From Seison nebaliae (taxonomy: Eukaryota > Rotifera > Pararotatoria > Seisonacea > Seisonidae): 21,734 nucleotides of DNA. The notes beneath the pieces are model-generated. The model did no database searches. It was given only the letters and a program-made list of their open reading frames with translations, and was not told where the DNA came from. The DNA lies in assembly GCA_023231475.1 (NCBI GenBank), contig JALJEE010001413.1, positions 1 through 21,734 of the forward strand, given 5' to 3'. Of this stretch, positions 1-10,555 are shown one piece after another. The number at the start of each line of letters is the position of its first letter. Positions within the stretch are counted from its first letter, which is position 1. Position numbers and translations under genes: made by a program.

Positions 1-392
1 GTCTAAATAATTGAAGTAAAAAAGTTTAAACTAACATTAGTTTTAAATTTATTTTAACAAAAAAGTTTAAACTAAACTTAATTTTTACAAATGGTTGTCG
101 AATAGTTTTAAACTAAACTTTAGTTTTTATTGTCACGGTAAGTCTGACAAAAAATTTAAAGTTAAATTTCTATTTTATTTCTTATTTTCTTCTAACCTTC
201 ACCATTCAGAAACCTTCTTCCATAATCCTTCACAAAATTTTAATTATACATCATATTAATGATGAATTTAAAAAATAAATGGTTCTTGGGGGTGCTTCTT
301 AATATCATAGTTTCAGTTATAAAAGATAATAATAATAAAGTCAGAAAAGCGTCTAACCTCAGATTATATATATAATCCTCCTCGAAATAGAC
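1..392. other. AT-rich non-coding flank with short direct repeats
   Basis: No gene is seen here. The first ~120 bases contain three loose copies of a motif close to AGTTTAAACTAA (about 25-36, 66-77 and 106-117), each next to T- or A-rich runs. The copies are imperfect and the spacing is uneven (about 40 bases), so this is probably decayed simple sequence or the edge of an unrecognised repeat. The rest of the stretch is AT-rich with no long open frame on either strand. Confidence 0.4.
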
Positions 393-585
393 TTACAAGG
401 GAACATCATCCACGTGTCACTCATTTATTAACATTATTAAACATCGAAATAATTAAATTAGTGCACATATTTGGGCACACGCGCCCTTAAAAATAGCATA
501 TTCCTTCATGAAAAATAGTGCCGCATTTTTTGGTGCTTTTTTTATTTTGATTGGTTAGTGACACGTGGATGATGTTCCCTTGTTA
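393..585. mobile_element. MITE with 26-bp perfect terminal inverted repeats and TTA target duplication
   Basis: The left arm (396-421) begins CAAGGGAACATCATCCACGT. The right arm (557-582) is its exact reverse complement over 26 bp. Both are flanked by the trinucleotide TTA (393-395 and 583-585), as expected of a target-site duplication. The element is 187 bp and has no coding capacity, so it is a non-autonomous DNA transposon. A TTA (TWA) duplication is the usual mark of the PIF/Harbinger superfamily, but the family call is inference from the duplication alone. Perfect arms suggest fairly recent insertion. Each arm contains a CACGTG palindrome. Confidence 0.8.
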
Positions 586-1258
586 GCGCTTTATTAATAA
601 TGAATTCTTCTGCGAAAACAAATATCACGATCAATATCGCTTTCCGATTCATATTTTTCTGTCTTTTTGGAAATGAGATTCCCTTGTTAAACTTTTAAAG
701 AAATTCTTTCCATTAAGTAACTTTACTAGTAAACCTTACATTCTATGCAAAATGGAACGTTTCCGATATAACTATTCGCATATTTATGATTTAGATACTG
801 TCGTGTGGCCGTATACACGATTAATATAATTACTGAAGATTGGATAAGATACAGAAGAAGTCTTTATTTAATTGAGAATAACTAAAAGAAGATGTTGTTG
901 TTTTACTCACGTTCCCTCTCTCTCTAAGCTTACTCTTTTATATAAGCTACTTCTACACTACAATACATATTCTCATTTGACTTAACGCTTTGTCTCGGAC
1001 ATTTTTTGAACGAATTTAATATTCTATTAAATCCCATTTAAATTAAATTATTTCAATTTGTCAAGTTACCGGTGAAGGAGTTGGTATGCCAAATTTGATA
1101 TGGGGAATATATTTATTTTTAGTTAAAAGATGATAGATTAAATCATTAAAAGATTCATAGTTATTATTGAACCGTTATGAACGGTAGCAAGTTTTGTGGC
1201 AATCAACTTGTTGTCATAAAATAAATTAATTGTCAGTGTCGTTCTTCAAAATATTCTC
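586..1258. other. Non-coding AT-rich stretch
   Basis: No gene is supported. A short (CT)n run lies near 915-926. The words TTCCCTTGTTA near 675-685 recall the right end of the neighbouring MITE (TTCCCTTG followed by TTA) but no matching second arm was found. If the Kazal exon at 1263-1545 is expressed, part of this stretch is its downstream intron, but no next exon could be recognised. Confidence 0.35.
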
Positions 1259-1262
1259 TTAC

Positions 1263-1545
1263 GTTTGACATTCTCCAAAATGCTTCAATTTCAAGTGTTC
1301 ATTCTTACATAAATCCTGCCGGAAAACACATAAATTCGGTCTCGTATATCCATCGCTGCCACATAGCGGTTCATATGATCGATCACATGACGAGGGACAA
1401 CATCTTCCCGGGTATATTGTAACTTTTCTCTTCATACATACTAATCTGACAGCTTCACAATAATTCATTGTGACTAAATGTTCCCCACAAAATTTCTGAA
1501 TCGCCAATTTTGGAGGACATTCCCGTTTGACCTCTTCACACGAAA
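1263..1545 (-). CDS. Internal exon encoding two tandem Kazal domains (partial gene)
   Basis: The minus-strand frame carries two cysteine patterns of the Kazal (follistatin/ovomucoid-like) type. The first has spacing C-6-C-9-C-9-C-6-C-11-C. The second, containing DRSYEPLCGSDGYTRPNLC, has 7 and 10 residues around the conserved CG and ends in GEC. Kazal domains are small disulfide-bonded extracellular modules, often serine-protease inhibitors or parts of agrin/follistatin-like proteins. There is no initiator Met. The frame opens at an acceptor-like GATTTGATAG (exon from 1545, two bases left over from a split codon) and ends at a strong donor-like sequence, AAAC followed by GTAAGAG (exon to 1263); read without splicing it stops at 1259-1261. 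So this looks like one exon of a larger gene whose other exons I could not find, or an orphaned exon. Domain call is firm; gene structure is inference. Confidence 0.7.
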
Positions 1546-2126
1546 CTATCAAATCAGGTAAGTTTGTTTAATATTTGAATTAACTAACGTAAATTTGTTG
1601 GGACCTCCACCTCCGAACATTTCAATTCCACAAATACAATTAAGACTAATAAATATTTGAACATGGTAAAGTATTAGAAATTAAAATATTTTCTTATTCG
1701 GATGTATTATTTTTATAACCAACTCACTTCCATCAAATTCGATTCCTTTTAACTTCAATTATTTTCTCAAACGATCCATACTTTCTCATTAAATTCTCAT
1801 TAAATACTATACTAATTAGAACTATTTACCAACAATTTAAAACATTTGTTTCTTGATGAAACTTTTTAGAATCTATTATTCAGCCCAACATGAATGTTTT
1901 TATGGTCAGAAATGAGTTACAAGAAACATTTTCTGTCGCTGTTCCAAAAAAAGTCTGGAAAACAATTTTGTGAAACTGAAAAAAATCATTTTATTTTAAT
2001 TATGTTCGTCATACCTTTGTACACGTATTATTTGGACAATTTCCTTATTAATTAACAACAATAAACATATGTATGTACGTATTGGAACAACGTATATCTG
2101 ATATACGTTCATATCATGCAAAAACT
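1546..2126. other. Non-coding AT-rich stretch
   Basis: No coding exon, RNA gene or repeat could be supported on either strand. It may be the upstream intron of the Kazal gene, since the minus-strand exon at 1263-1545 needs a 5' partner, but no second cysteine-rich exon is visible. Confidence 0.3.
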
Positions 2127-3783
2127 TTTTTTTTATTGTAGATGTAAATTTCTATAGGGTAATTGATAAATAATAATTAAAAATTCACGACGTTGGTCGT
2201 TGGAAATTAGTTCCATATAATTGTATATATAATTTTTGAGATTGTCGAAGTATTCGAAGGATAATTCTGAAACAGAGGAAGATCGACAATGAAGAACATA
2301 AATGCTCTTGAAAAGGATCGTTTACAACCTAATAAACTTCGAATGCATCGATTATATGCTCGATCTAAAGCGTACATTGATTTCATTGAAAACCATATAG
2401 CTGTCTGTCGGCCGTAGAAATCGCAGCAGACAGTATGAAATAATTTCATTTTAAGCGAAATCGGAAAGTATTTACACCGATGATTAATTGAGTGAAAAGC
2501 TCTAATGAACTTGCATCTAATATAATCGACGGTTGCAGAACTCTTTTTCTTACAGTCTAAATAACAACCAAGAAATTTGCTGTCATTACATTTATATTCA
2601 TTAAGAGGAATATCTCTTTCATTCAGTTTAATATTCGTCAACAATTTAAATTTCAAATTATTATATTTTATACCACATCTCATAAGTTCTTCATGAATTA
2701 ACCGTATCATAACATGGAAACTTTCCTTACTGTTACTACATAACACCATATCATCCCCATATACATATAGACCCGGAAAACACTTACCATCAATAGAGAA
2801 AGAGAATCGACGGTTGATTAAATCAATAACTTCATGTATAATGTTCTGTCACTTTTAAAATTGGAATTATCAGGAACTTCCTGAGAGCAGAATAATCCAG
2901 CTCGTCATTGATTATACGATTTATATAAGAAACTATCAGTTTAACCAATGACGGATCCAACTCTGCGATAATCTGAAGACATAAATTCCCGAACCATGAC
3001 ACTTCTTCACGTCAAGTTTCGATAGAGCTTGTCTCGTTTCAACAATATTTATCCTCCCAAACGACATTTCAACATCGTTTTCCACATTTTCATGGTGAAT
3101 TAGAATGTACTTGTCAACCATTATCTTGTCAAAAAAATTTTTTAATTCTCCAATATCGACAGGAATAGAGTTTCTGGAGCCTGTCGTTGTCATCCGAATA
3201 ACTTTCCAGAATTTCTTACTATTAACTTGAAGCATATTCGTATTGAACTTACAACAAGTGTTTTCATAGATTAACGAACGTACGCCACAGAGTCTATTAC
3301 GTATCGTCTTGTCCGAATGATAGCCGCGAATTGCATTTTTGCTCGCATTTTTAAATTGATCCTCTCGAAATTGAAAATAGATCGTCGATTATCATTATTG
3401 TGTAATGATTTCTTATGAAAGGAGGAACTGTGCCTACAGATCACCTTCATCAATTCGTCATAGGAAGATATATGTGAATGATTAATAAGGTTTACACATT
3501 CATCTAACTTGTAACTGACATACATCAATAAAAAAGCCTCCAGATTCACATGATTTGGGCGGACTCTCACAGTCAATTACTTCTTTTTCAATTATAATCA
3601 TTATTGGAAAATGATCAGAAAAAGGAAATCAGAATCATTTATCTCACACCCAATCAGAAAATTGATGATATTACGAGATACTAAATAATGATCAATCCAT
3701 GACTCACCTCTACCCGATCTGAACGTTACTGAATCCTGATTACACATCATAATGTCGGCACAAACCGACCACAAAGTTTTTTT
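2127..3783 (-). mobile_element. Dead LINE (non-LTR retrotransposon), 5'-truncated, with internal deletion
   Basis: Minus-strand fragments appear in the order expected of a LINE ORF2. Around 3780-3590 is the end of the AP-type endonuclease (SVTFRSGRGESWIDHYLVS, then a recognisable SDHFPI-like end broken by a frameshift). Around 3576-3271 and 3235-2936 is the endonuclease-RT linker and RT entry (FWKVIRM, ALSKLDVKKCHGSGI). Near 2870-2930 is an INRIINDELDY...IIPILK segment. The RT catalytic strand LYVYGDDMVLCSNS lies at about 2735-2775, followed by the thumb region with FLGCYLD, ending at a stop at 2207. The palm segment between IIPILK and YGDD is missing, and several stops and frame changes occur, so the copy is not functional. 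A T-run at about 2127-2136 reads as an A-tail on the minus strand and probably marks the 3' end. The 5' end is cut inside the endonuclease. Confidence 0.8.
2207..2777 (-). pseudogene. LINE reverse transcriptase fragment with YGDD motif
   Basis: This is the longest surviving open piece of the dead LINE. It contains the Y-G-D-D catalytic strand at its upstream end. Further on, FLGCYLDCKKK and the FYGRQ/W region match the thumb and connection part seen in LINE reverse transcriptases. The family's enzyme copies element RNA into nicked genomic DNA. The open frame here is about 180 residues, against several hundred for a full RT domain, and it lacks the upstream palm motif, so it cannot act. It is a relic, not a host gene. 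Confidence 0.75.
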
Positions 3784-3869
3784 TCGAATATGATTCTGTT
3801 ACATGATTACATGAAACTACGAAATAATTTTACTGTTTTTTTTTAACAAAGCTGTATTATCTATAACGT

Positions 3870-4500
3870 GGATGTCAAGTTGGGAGGAACGAAGAGACAA
3901 ATCATGTCATTCTGTAGTTTTTACATTAGAAGATCTCTATAACGCAGAGGAAGCTGAAAACTGTTTTTTCTCCTGAATGATGGACTCCTAAGCTGAAAAC
4001 ATCCATGATCTATAAGGAGTCCACCAAATGGTCGATCTACCAAACGTCCGTCTCAAATCGCAAGCATGGTTGGGAATGATGAGTTACTACAGACAATTCA
4101 TCCCAAATTATGCAACCAAAACCGCGGAATTATACAACAAATTGAAGAAAACACTGAAAAAGATATCATTTTCAAACGAGGACAACGAAAAAATGAGAGA
4201 AATTCTCACCGGTCTCAAGAAGAACGCGGTTCTACATTTTCCAAATATGAACAACCATTTGAATTATTTACAGACGCAAGCCATCAAGCAATCGGAGCAA
4301 GTTTGGAACAAGATGGGAAAGTTATTCAATTCATTTCAAGGAAGCTTTCGGCAGCCGAACGGAATTATTCAACAACGGCAAGAGAAGCGCTGGCTATACA
4401 GCTGTATTCAAAAGTAATCGGACAAAATTCGATATTTTTTAAATGCTCATAACTTTCTTCAAATAGCATTATATGCTTAAGGGAGCATACTGTTAGATAG
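3870..4500 (+). mobile_element. Ty3/gypsy-type LTR retrotransposon pol fossil
   Basis: A piece of a Ty3/gypsy-like pol gene lies at about 4028-4440 on the plus strand. The end of the reverse transcriptase (LGMMSYYRQFIPNYATKTAEL) and the start of RNase H (ELFTDASHQAIGASLEQDGK, then SRKLSAAERNYS) are recognisable. No gag, protease, integrase or chromodomain is visible. The copy is a broken remnant with at least one break. A purine-rich AAGGGAGCATAC followed by TGTTAGATAG near 4480-4500 resembles a polypurine tract and LTR start, but no second LTR is in the window, so that is only a guess. It is probably old. Confidence 0.7.
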
Positions 4501-4692
4501 CCCAATTCAAGCTCTTTCAAATAGTTCTAACTTTGACAAAAATAAATTAAAAAATCATCGTCAAACAATCGATTAATTAACAAACTTCATTATTCTCTAA
4601 TTTCTCAACTTAAAATATGTATATGTATCCTCAAGTTGAGGATTTTTATGTACGCTTATTATTTTTCCAGTTCAATTTCTATTATGTTTTGA
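4501..4692. other. Short AT-rich gap before repeat array
   Basis: No gene is seen. It contains a CCTCAAGTTGAGG palindrome near 4629-4641. The stretch could belong to the LTR-element fossil upstream or to the repeat array downstream. Confidence 0.25.
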
Positions 4693-4823
4693 GGTTGAGA
4701 ACTGTCCGAAAATACAAAAAAAAGGTTGAGAACTGTCCGAAATTGAGGAAAAGGGGTTGAGAACTGTCCGAAAAGTAATAAGAAGGTTGAAAACTGTCCT
4801 ATTTTTGGGTTGAGAACTGTCCT
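4693..4823 (+). repeat. Array of five ~31-bp spaced repeats, core GGTTGAGAACTGTCCGAAA
   Basis: Five copies of GGTTGAGAACTGTCC start at 4693, 4724, 4755, 4785 and 4808, giving periods of 31, 31, 30 and 23 bases. The first three extend to CCGAAA; the fourth has one substitution (GGTTGAAAACTGTCC). The 12-16 bases between cores are A-rich and differ from copy to copy. A looser relative, GGTTACCATCTGTCC, follows at 4843. The conserved core with variable spacer looks more like a set of binding sites or subterminal element repeats than a plain slipped minisatellite. The family is not recognised. Confidence 0.75.
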
Positions 4824-4859
4824 CTATAAAATTATTATATAGGGTTACCATCTGTCCGG

Positions 4860-5281
4860 TTACCAACAAATGAACAACTCAACTTTTAGTGTTACCATCC
4901 TCCAACGATATGTGATGAGAAAATGAGAATGATTCAGATCTAACTTCTTGACGGAACTGCTAAAGGACACGATACATATAATGATCACATTCCTTTCTTT
5001 TTCTCTCCAAGAATGTATATGCGGTTGACAAATTTGACTAACATCTCGTTTTCTTTCATGCAATGTGCATTCTTTTGTTAGGAACATTGGTAATGTGATA
5101 TAAAGACAACTCGTATAGTTCATCAATAATAAGATGAATTCATCAAAACTATGAAAATTTAGAATAAACATTTCGTCATCTGCTCACTTATAAGGGAAAG
5201 CTGCTAAAGAGAAAATACGGAAAGGAAATTGATTTCATTCCTCTTCTATTATTACTGCTTATGTTTCTCACGCAGTTACGT
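4860..5281. other. AT-rich stretch, no supported gene
   Basis: A 103-codon minus-strand frame (4860-5171) exists but has no recognisable domain and low-complexity hydrophobic content, so I do not call it a gene. No RNA gene or clear repeat is seen. Confidence 0.3.
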
Positions 5282-5551
5282 CTATTTCATTAAAACCAAC
5301 ATAGTAAAAAGCAGAACATTCGTCTCATGCGCTCTCTGTCGATAACGATATAATTTAGCAGATTCATACAACTTCTTACTTACCAAGTTAGAGCGGATAA
5401 CATAAGACATATACATCTCCACTAAATCCGTAATTACAAGAACGATTTCCGTCAAATATAATACTCCATAATAGTCTTCGTAGAACTTCGTTAATGTGAT
5501 CGAACAGAGAGAAGTGATGAAGATTGATATTGCAAAATACTTCAAATTATT
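5282..5551 (-). CDS. Possible exon of an unrecognised membrane protein
   Basis: A minus-strand open frame of about 89 codons reads NNLKYFAISIFITSLCSI..., then FYEDYYGVLYLTEIVLVITD and later KLYESAKLYRYRQRAHETN, ending VLLFTMLVLMK and a stop at 5282-5284. It has two hydrophobic stretches that could be membrane helices separated by a basic, Tyr-rich loop. There is no initiator ATG; the frame opens just after TTTTGATAG, which resembles a splice acceptor. I do not recognise the family. A multi-pass receptor-type protein is one possibility, but no signature proves it, and AT-rich DNA readily produces hydrophobic frames. Confidence 0.25.
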   Translation of the reverse strand, partial: NNLKYFAISIFITSLCSITLTKFYEDYYGVLYLTEIVLVITDLVEMYMSYVIRSNLVSKKLYESAKLYRYRQRAHETNVLLFTMLVLMK

Positions 5552-8163
5552 CTATCAAAATTTTATTCTGTCATAAAATCTTTACCGTGAGTCAGTTCCC
5601 TCATTGTTTCAACTATAAACCAATAATATTCAACATCATTTTCTTCAACTTTCCAATGTGAACTTTTCTTTAAATGTAAATTTTATGTCATATACTCTTC
5701 CTATTCTTTACAATTCACTTAATGTATTTAGGAGAGAGAATTTCCGTTTGCGAAAATTAATCGATTGGAATGTATATCGATGTAATTTTATGTAACTTCC
5801 TCTTTTTAAGAAACCTAATATCTTCAAAGAAAATTAAAAATTCGCATAAAAATTAAAAGACCGAAGAAATGACGGAGGTGCATTATATTTCATTTTAATT
5901 TTATTGATAAAGGTTTCTCCGATGTTTGATCAGTTAATTATTGAATTAAAATTAATTATAATTAATTTTCCCAATGAAATTAACAGGAGAATAATTTAAA
6001 AAGAAAAAAGAAAGAATAATGATGGATTGACGATCGAAAGCGAGAATCGTACAGCTGAAATGATGGAAAATGTGGGAAAGAAAAATCATATGAGTCAGCT
6101 ATGATTCAACTCAAGAAAACAATTTCGTTTTGCACTAACCGAACAATGTTTTCTTCGAAATTATGAAATTAATTTTCTAAATCGTAAACAACAGATTCAT
6201 TTATGTTTGTGCATTTGATTTGGACCAAACCGTTCGATTATATCGGTCATCATATTTCGAAATACTAGGAGTGTAGAAATACAGGCAGTGAATTCCTTTC
6301 AGAAACATTACGAAGATTATGGAAATGAAAATATCGATAATATGAAAGTCCAATAACAAAAATAGTCTAATGTTTTTTCTTTTGTTGGAGCGGCTAAAGA
6401 AAATTTCTTTTCTTTTCTTCGCTACTTTCTTTGCAATTTCTTCATGCATCGCTCCGTTTTAATTCTTCCATAATTTACGGAATATATACATAATGTTGTA
6501 CGTAATGTCATTAGAGCATTTCAGGAAGAAAGAAGTAGATATCAATCTTCAATTAAATCGATTCGCCTTGTCCTGGGAAGGAAATCTAAAGTTACATTAG
6601 CGGCAAATGATCAGAATATTAATCATGATCTTTATCAATCAAAATTCAACGTCTAAATAAATAGTGGGAAAGTGAGAAAAATAAAAATTTTCATAATCGA
6701 TTTTTCTTGTTCAGAAAATCATTCGAGCAAAGACAGCAACAAGTTATTATCATAAAGTATAACGCTGGTATCACCAGAAAATAATCATATATATGTATTG
6801 ATGAGGACGGGAGTCTGATAAGCAGAAATTTCGTAGTGTAAATATATTATATGAATATATATAGCGATTTTGGTCGTTACCATGTCGAAAGATAATTCTG
6901 TCGTTCGAATTTTGTTTTGGAACAGAAAAGAAACTTCTCGTTTTCGCATCTTTCTTTTATTAACAGTCAATATCATTCATTATTGTCCTTCGACTTTTCC
7001 CCTAATATTGTTTCTTGTTCCTAAATCTATATAATATCATTAATTCATTATCAATTCCTACTTTTATTACATTCGAGTGGTCGCATCAACTTTCTATCCT
7101 AATCATCTTATGCCAGTACAAAATTCTTCGACAATTATATATATGATGGGTTTTTGTGATCAGAATGCAATCGAGAAAATAGAATGCACTCCAATATTAA
7201 ATATGTGTGTATTTGCATCAATTTCATGTGGAATCACATTAATGAATTCTTAATAATTATTTCCGGCTTTTCTTATTCGAAAAATCTAATTATCCATCAT
7301 ATGGAAATTTATTGTTCTATTCATCACATCAGAAACTAGAGTAAACTAGTAAATAAACTCACAGTTTAAGGGAAAATTTCGAAAACCTTCATTAAACCTT
7401 AATCATGCCATTTGCTTCCATCTTACATAGTATCTTCTATTATACAATTCCCATTTCTCTCATAGAATTTCAACCAGACGCCTCAATTGAATAATCTGAA
7501 TGGTATTTATTGATCGGCATTAATTACCGAACAGTATCTCATGAACATTTTTTTGTTTATTATTCTAATTTATTCCAACAGTTGTCTCTTTCTTAAATTT
7601 GTCACGAAGGAGATCTGATAGTTTAATTTAACTAAATTAGTAATCGACCGATAAAAGATCAATTTATTAAAGTAAAATTATTAAATTTATTATTACTATA
7701 TTTGTATTGCCATTAAAATGATTTAAGGAATTATTCTGAATTTGGTTGCAAATATCAACTTTTAATACTTTATCATAATAACTAATACTACATAATCTAC
7801 AATTTATACAAATTGTTTAAAATCTTTAAATTATGCTAATAATTTTTTAAAAATTAACCGATTACTATCACTTATAGTAGAGATCCAATTACGTTAGAGT
7901 AGAATAGATTGAAGATTTCCTTAACAAGGATTATAATTGAAAAAAAAAACAATTTAAAAATAATTATTAAAAATTAACTTATCAAGTCTGTAGCGTTGTA
8001 AGAAGAATTGAAATGAATATTTTTGAAATGGATTTTGTGGGAGGAGAAAAATTTGAAAATTAGGTTTTGACGATCTTATTCAAGAAAAGGAGAAGATTTA
8101 TTTGAAGAATTAATAAAATTTATTAAAAATTTTGTTTGTTAACTTCTATTGAAACAGAGGAAT
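5552..8163. other. 2.6 kb AT-rich intergenic region with weak hydrophobic ORFs
   Basis: No gene is confidently supported. On the minus strand, 6201-6449 encodes a frame with a hydrophobic segment (FLLLDFHIIDIFISIIFVMF) and 6785-6976 another (KIAIYIHIIYLHY). In a different frame just below, about 6690-6800, comes YDYFLVIPALYFMIITCCC. These could be scattered exons of one minus-strand multi-pass membrane protein together with 5282-5551, but no splice pairs joined them into a single frame. From about 7000 to 8160 there is nothing recognisable. The last few hundred bases before 8164 must contain the NDUFS1 promoter and leader; no core promoter motif stands out. Confidence 0.35.
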
Positions 8164-10407
8164 ATGTTGATGAATCGTTTATTCTCATCATCTATTGGTT
8201 GTCGCCAAAAGAGTTTGGTGAGTTTTGGGAAAGCTCTCGCCTCCACCGCTGCACTAAAACCGAATGAAGATTTGGTGGACGTGACAGTTGATGGGAAAAC
8301 GATGATGATCGACAAAAAGATGACGGTATTACAAGCTTGTTCTCTCGCTGGTGTTGAGATCCCTCGATTCTGTTATCATGAGCGATTATCAGTAGCAGGT
8401 AATTGTCGAATGTGTTTAGTGGAAGTGGATAAAGTGCCGAAACCGGTGGCATCATGTGCATGGCCGGTGCAGAATGGAATGATTATCTCAACTAATTCGC
8501 CCATGGTCATGAAAGCGAGAGAAGGAGTGATGGAATTCCTCTTAATTAATCATCCATTAGATTGTCCGATTTGTGATCAAGGTGGTGAATGTGATTTGCA
8601 GGATCAGTCGATGGTTTTTGGAAGTGATCGATCTCGATTTACAGATGTCAATTATTATGGGAAACGAGCCGTTTCCGATAAAGATATTGGTCCCGTAGTT
8701 CAAATGGAAATGACTCGATGTATCCAATGTACGAGATGTACGAGATTCTCTAATGAGATCGCTGGAGTTGCCGATCTGGGAACGACAGGACGAGGAAATG
8801 ATATGCAAATTGGAACGTACGTCGATAAGATGTTCGCCACAGAATTATCTGGAAATGTTATTGATTTGTGTCCAGTTGGAGCATTAACATCGAAACAATA
8901 TCGATTTAAAGCACGTCCTTGGGAAACGAGGAAAACAGAATCGATCGATATAACAGACGCTGTCGGATCGAATATAATCATAACACATCGTTCGAATGAT
9001 ATTCTCCGAATTCTTCCACGACTTAATGAATCGATTAATGAAGAATGGATTAGTGATCGAACTCGATTCTCTTCCGATTCTAATTATCTTCAACGACTCA
9101 CAACACCGATGATGAGAAATGAACGGAATGAATTAGTAGAATGTAGTTGGCAAGATGTTCTTTCCAAATTGAAGAATGAAATGAGTAAACGTAAAAAATG
9201 GAATGCATCCATTGGTTCATTGTGTGACGTTGAATCGATGTTCGCATTAAGAGATTTATTCATTCATCAAAATCAAACGACGAAAGAAATGATGACGGAA
9301 GAAATCTTTCCAACAAAAACAAATGATCGATATGATTATCTTTTTAATTCAAAAATTAGTGGATTAGATGAATGTGATGCATTATTATTAGTTGGAACAA
9401 ATCCACGATATGAAGCAGCAATTATCAATGCGAGAATTCGGAAGAATTGGTTAAATAATCAATTAGAAATCGGATATATCGGCGATTGTTTAGAATCGTT
9501 GAATTATCAATGTCACGATTTGGGTAAAAGTTTCTCCGAAGCTATTCAACAATTCAAAAATACAAACAGTTCATTCGGAAAAATTTGGAATTCTGCAAAG
9601 AATCCGATGATTATTTTAGGTTCAGATATGATGCAGAAAATGTCATTAGATGATCGTAAAAATATTTTTGAAACAACAAAACAATTCGCTCTAGCGAAAG
9701 AAAAGAAGTTAGCAGACAAAGATTGGAAGGTGTTCAATTATCTCCATACGAAAGCATCGCAAGTTGGAGCGATGGATCTCCAACTCAATTATCAGGATGG
9801 AATTGATGGAATTATTAAGAATCAGCCCGATTTCCTTTATCTTCTTCATAATGACAAGAAAATAGATCGTAATCAATTACCTAAGAACTGTTTCATCGTT
9901 TATCAAGGTCTCTTCTCTCATTTTACTTTATTCTTTTAATTTATTTAAACAGGTAGTCATGGTAACGAGAATGCACAATATGCAGATATCATCTTACCCG
10001 GTGCGACGTTTGCAGAGAAGACTGGACTTTACATAAATACTGAAGGTCTACCACAATCCACCACTCTGACTGTGACATCGCCGGGTCGTAGTCGAATTGA
10101 TTGGAAGATCATTCGAGCGATTAGTGAAGTGAATGATCTCCATCCACCTTACACGACACTCGAACAATTACGACGAAACATTTCTCTCATTTCGAAACAA
10201 TTGACAACTATCGATCAATATCCAAATGAGCGTGCTTCATCTAATGTTTCCGCTACCAACTTGCCAATTAGTCAATTAAAATTATCGCCAGTCAAACGGA
10301 AATTAACCGATTTTTATATGACGGATGTTTATACGGAAAACTCGAAAACGATGGCTGCTTGTGCTGCAGCTGCCAAGAAGAATGAATCGAACGAATATTT
10401 AAAATAA
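8164..10407 (+). CDS. NDUFS1: NADH:ubiquinone oxidoreductase 75 kDa subunit (complex I), mitochondrial
   Basis: This is the iron-sulfur subunit of complex I that relays electrons from the flavin toward ubiquinone in the inner mitochondrial membrane. Exons are 8164-9907 and 9953-10407, with a 45-nt GT...AG intron splitting a Gly codon (Y-Q-G-S-H). The product is 732 residues, close to the usual ~727. A Ser/Arg-rich N-terminus (MLMNRLFSSSIGCRQKS) fits a mitochondrial targeting peptide. The cluster ligands are all present: 2Fe-2S set C70, C81, C84, C98; His/Cys set H130, C134, C137, C143 (HPLDCPICDQGGEC); and C186, C189, C192, C236 (CIQCTRC ... CPVGA). The C-terminus keeps LTDFYMTD and SKTMAACA, as in the family. 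The next in-frame ATG at 8170 is an alternative start. An upstream leader exon is possible because TTGAAACAG just before the ATG resembles a splice acceptor. Confidence 0.97.
9908..9952 (+). other. 45-nt intron of NDUFS1
   Basis: It begins GTCTCT and ends TTAAACAG. Removing it joins the TATCAAG end of exon 1 to GTAGTCATGG and restores the conserved YQGSHGNENAQYADIILPGA segment, which sits at the same place in animal NDUFS1 proteins. Unspliced, the frame meets a stop within the intron. Confidence 0.93.
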
Positions 10408-10408
10408 A
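10403..10408 (+). promoter_or_regulatory. Poly(A) signal AATAAA overlapping the NDUFS1 stop codon
   Basis: The hexamer AATAAA contains the TAA stop (10405-10407). Whether it is the signal actually used is inference; a T-rich stretch follows from about 10490. Confidence 0.4.
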
Positions 10409-10555
10409 TAATTTAATTGATTGTCGATTATTGATTAATAGATTGCTCTTTCTTCTCATCCAAATTCTCTTCAACAAAACTTTAATAATTTCCTACTAAT
10501 CTTTTTCTTTTCGTTTCTGACTTTCTCTAGTTTCTTTTTTCTTCTTTTGCTTGTC

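Noticed and set aside
673-690. Second MITE copy
   Set aside because: Only about 11 bases resemble the MITE end, and no opposite arm or target duplication is present.
4693-4860. CRISPR-like array
   Set aside because: The spacers are 8-16 bases, A-rich and uneven, the host is a eukaryote, and there are no cas genes; it is a eukaryotic repeat.
4672-4869. 65-codon minus-strand frame with repeated DSSQP / RTVFN words
   Set aside because: It is only the translation of the ~31-bp repeat array, whose units are not all multiples of three.
8192-9737. Several minus-strand frames opposite NDUFS1
   Set aside because: Shadows of the conserved plus-strand coding sequence; no domains or start contexts of their own.
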